A DNA stretch of 64,000 nucleotides, from NCBI GenBank assembly GCA_037127315.1, contig JBBBDQ010000349.1, positions 374,001-438,000 of the forward strand, in the 5' to 3' direction. The notes under the pieces were generated by a model. That model was not told the origin of the DNA, did no database searches, and saw only the letters and a list, made by a program, of their open reading frames with translations. Shown piece by piece: positions 62,045 to 64,000 of the stretch (its first letter is position 1; each line of letters starts with the position of its first letter). Source of the stretch: Ascarosepion bandense (taxonomy: Eukaryota; Mollusca; Cephalopoda; Sepiida; Sepiidae). The position numbers and the translations under genes are program-made.

Positions 62045-62580
62045 ACTGATTTACTGGACTAGAAGTAAGGGGTGTAAAACAAGGATGTGTTTTCTCACCG
62101 GATCAATTCAACCTGTACATGAGACAAAAAAGCCTTGCCTGATTTCGTCATTGGTGGCCACAAATCTCAACAATATAAAATACGTGGATGAGACAATGCT
62201 GATAGCAGACACGGAAAGGAAAATGCAGAACCTTCTACAGAAGATAGCAGAAGAAAGCTAAAAGAAAGACGAGCATGAACTTCAAGGAAACTAAATGTAT
62301 GGCTATCAGCAAAAAGAAGCCCACGATATGCCAACTACAAGTCGGAGAAACTAAAATCAAAGCACGTAAAGAAATTTAATTACCTGAAAAGTGTTCTGAG
62401 AGAGGATGGAAATTAGACATGAAGATCTAAAGACGCATTGCCATGGCTAAAGATGTCTTTGAGAAGCTAAGCAGAGTACTGAGAGAGAGAGAGAGAGGAA
62501 AATCTTATTGTAAATTTTTCCTTCTGTATGGAAATGAATGTTCTACGATCTCATCAAAGATGAAGAGACACGGCACATGA
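62045..62580 (+). pseudogene. RTE-like LINE, RT fragment
   Basis: Plus strand: GVKQGCVFSPDQFNLYM (block before the active site), then YVDETMLIADTERKMQNLL, where the catalytic YVDD reads YVDE. Then KKPTICQLQVGETKIK-like and FNYLKSVLREDG segments in shifting frames, and the beginning of the C-terminal part. Same region as 1613-2240 but on the opposite strand. Dead copy. Confidence 0.7.
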
Positions 62581-62584
62581 AGAA

Positions 62585-62809
62585 GAATATTTATTTAAGC
62601 TGATTTTTTTATCGCTGTTTTATCAGATGCAAAAAGAGAGCTATGTAGAATTACCTCCCTTGCAAAACGAACGCGTCAGTTAATATGCCGGACGACGAAG
62701 ATTCGAATATTAATGTTCTTGAGTAGAAGTAAGAATGAAATTTTCAAAATAAAACGTTACATTCATAAATATCATTATGTCAATATTTCCCTCAGTCCAC
62801 ATGCTATTG

Positions 62810-62845
<36 letters not shown>
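62585..62845. other. Unassigned, then (TA)n
   Basis: No recognised feature; (TA)n at 62812-62848 precedes the SINE. Confidence 0.4.
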
Positions 62846-62846
<1 letters not shown>

Positions 62847-62852
<6 letters not shown>

Positions 62853-63150
62853 CGCTCTCACACCCTGCTTGAGCACTCTGGAAAAATAGTAGACTTTGAT
62901 AAACAGTAGCTAGCTACTCTGGCATGTACGCATCGCTCATTCAATGAAATGAATTAGAGTGCTCTAGCTATTGGGAGCGTATAATGATATGCGCTAAAAA
63001 GTTTGTCTACTTCCACCGAACGCCCATAGCCCTGGGGTAGAGTCGCCGACTGTCGCCATTTCGGCCGGGTATCAATCCTGGGTAAAAAAGCAATCGGAGT
63101 CTAACCGTACTGATGAGCTGTGTTACGGCGAAACAAATCTGTCTGCGGAT

Positions 63151-63155
<5 letters not shown>
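62847..63155 (+). mobile_element. Hammerhead SINE, subfamily 2, near full length
   Basis: 5' part with GAGCACTCTGGAAAAATAG and GCTCTAGCTATTGGGAGCG, tRNA-like head with A-box-like TAGCCCTGGGGTAGAGTCG (63028-63046) and B-box-like GGGTATCAATCCT (63067-63079), hammerhead at the 3' end. (TA)n on both sides. Matches 11031-11320 in reverse. Confidence 0.8.
63099..63153 (+). ncRNA. Type I hammerhead ribozyme, best preserved of subfamily 2
   Basis: GTCTAACCGTA, CTGATGA (63110-63116), helix II GCTGT-GTT-ACGGC (five pairs including one wobble), GAAAC (63130-63134), ACA-AATC-TGT helix III, GTC (63141-63143), then TGCGGATAAC returning helix I (U-A, G-U, C-G, G-C, G-C, one A-A, U-A, A-U). Predicted cleavage after 63143. 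Confidence 0.8.

Positions 63156-63199
<44 letters not shown>
63155..63199. repeat. (TA)n microsatellite
   Basis: Follows the SINE tail. Confidence 0.95.
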
Positions 63200-63202
<3 letters not shown>

Positions 63203-63532
63203 GTTTATTAATACATATATATTAGACTGATAGTCATTAGTGGTCGAGAGGTCTAAGACGCGCCAGATAACATGGTGGTTTCCCCTATGTAGATTGTGGT
63301 AACAGGTTGGAATACTGCCGATTGACACACATTTTTGTAACGATACTTTATCGTAAATAATCAGGCCGGTAGAAATAAATATATAATTTTGTTTGATTAT
63401 AAACAGATTATCACTTAAATACGAGTATCGATCAAAAATAATGATAATATAAATAAGAAAGGAAAAATGGGACTCGAGAGTAAGAGAACCAGCCACGATG
63501 AGTGAGAGCGTCATAACGGTGTACTCACAAAA

Positions 63533-63571
<39 letters not shown>

Positions 63572-63600
63572 TTTTTAATTACTTAGTTTTTGGTCATAAT
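63200..63600. other. Unassigned sequence
   Basis: A 137-codon minus-strand frame (63101-63514) includes microsatellite and SINE DNA and is not gene-like. Confidence 0.35.
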
Positions 63601-63604
63601 AAAA

Positions 63605-64000
63605 TTAGACCAGTGCATATTTGTATTTAAAAGTGTTCAATACAATAATATTATAGAACTTTTGAATATTTTCCATTTGTAAACGAATTATTACGCGACT
63701 TAGGTTTCTACCATTAGTGGTGTCTTCAGGCGATTTGCAATAACTGATTTTACCGTTTTTTGTTTTTTTTTGTTTTTTTGTTTTTTTTTTAGAACGATCA
63801 CGTAATGGTAGTTGTTTTTGAACGTTCATGTGGCAGGGTGTTTTTTCATCCATGGTTATATGAACCTAAGAGTTCTTTTTTTTTCTATACAACCATGGAT
63901 AAAAACGTTATAATTTCTTGTAATTTAAAATATTTGAGCGTTCAAAAATTCTCGTTATTTTATTTCCCCCGTGATTTTTAACAGTATTATTTCTGTTTTC
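63605..64000 (-). mobile_element. PLE-type terminus (probable) with short hammerhead-like motif
   Basis: On the minus strand at 63694-63732: CGC, CTGAAGA, a CACCA/TGGT hairpin, GAAAC, CTAA, GTC, GCG. CGC pairs with GCG. The type is that of 11335-11373 and of the PLE-type termini. A near-inverted pair CATCCATGGTTATATG / ACAACCATGGATAA at 63848 and 63889 lies outside it. Confidence 0.4.

Noticed and set aside
1..64000. CRISPR array, bacterial operon or phage content
   Set aside because: No regular short repeats with unique spacers, no closely packed coding genes; the sequence is of animal repeat type throughout.
1..64000. Host gene exons
   Set aside because: I looked for exon-like frames with splice signals and recognisable domains and found none outside transposable elements; short unrecognised exons cannot be excluded without transcripts.

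Overview
This window looks like intergenic or intronic DNA from a large, repeat-saturated animal genome. I infer a mollusc, most likely a coleoid cephalopod. The reasons are the density of (TA)n, (CA)n, (GATA)n and (GAAA)n microsatellites, tRNA-derived SINEs, RTE-like and Jockey-like LINEs, Penelope-like elements and Helitrons, plus A+T-rich filler. The species is an inference. I found no host protein-coding gene, rRNA or functional tRNA gene. Every protein similarity I can support comes from a transposable element, and almost all of them are broken.

Layout. 0-9 kb: SINE-A copies, RTE-like LINE tails, Penelope-like (PLE) pieces and an endonuclease piece of a Jockey-like LINE. 10-13.9 kb: ribozyme-bearing SINEs, (GAAA)n and (GATA)n arrays, a PLE endonuclease. 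14-18 kb: SINE-A copies, one interrupted by a Helitron with exact ends. 18-21 kb: an 84-bp inverted repeat, a decayed ribozyme SINE, a LINE 3' end split by a solo LTR. 22-23.6 kb: an RTE-like LINE split by a PLE-type element with target duplication. 24.8 kb: a second solo LTR. 26.8-29.3 kb: PLE, RTE-like LINE, Helitron. 30-36 kb: microsatellites, foldbacks, and a tandem dimer of the ribozyme SINE at 32.4-32.8 kb. 36-43.7 kb: Helitron pieces, a complete-ended but internally deleted Ty3/gypsy element (37846-41146) and the relic of an autonomous Helitron. 44.7-50 kb: three R2-superclade LINE copies, one with nearly open RT and endonuclease frames. 50-63.9 kb: PLE termini, LINE tails, a 1-kb GATA array, a degenerate Jockey-like LINE, a second Helitron with both ends, and a well preserved ribozyme SINE.

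The most interesting system is a set of tRNA-derived SINEs carrying a complete type I hammerhead ribozyme: CTGATGA, a 5-bp helix II, GAAAC, a short helix III with a 4-nt loop, then a GTA or GTC cleavage site inside a helix I. Two subfamilies differ by compensatory changes in helix I. One locus is a tandem dimer with exactly one ribozyme per 313-nt unit. This resembles the animal retrozymes (small non-autonomous retroelements with tandem type I hammerheads that give circular RNAs), here combined with a Pol III-type A box and B box. Autonomous partners for several non-autonomous families are present only as relics: Helitron helicase, PLE reverse transcriptase and endonuclease, and LINE reverse transcriptases.
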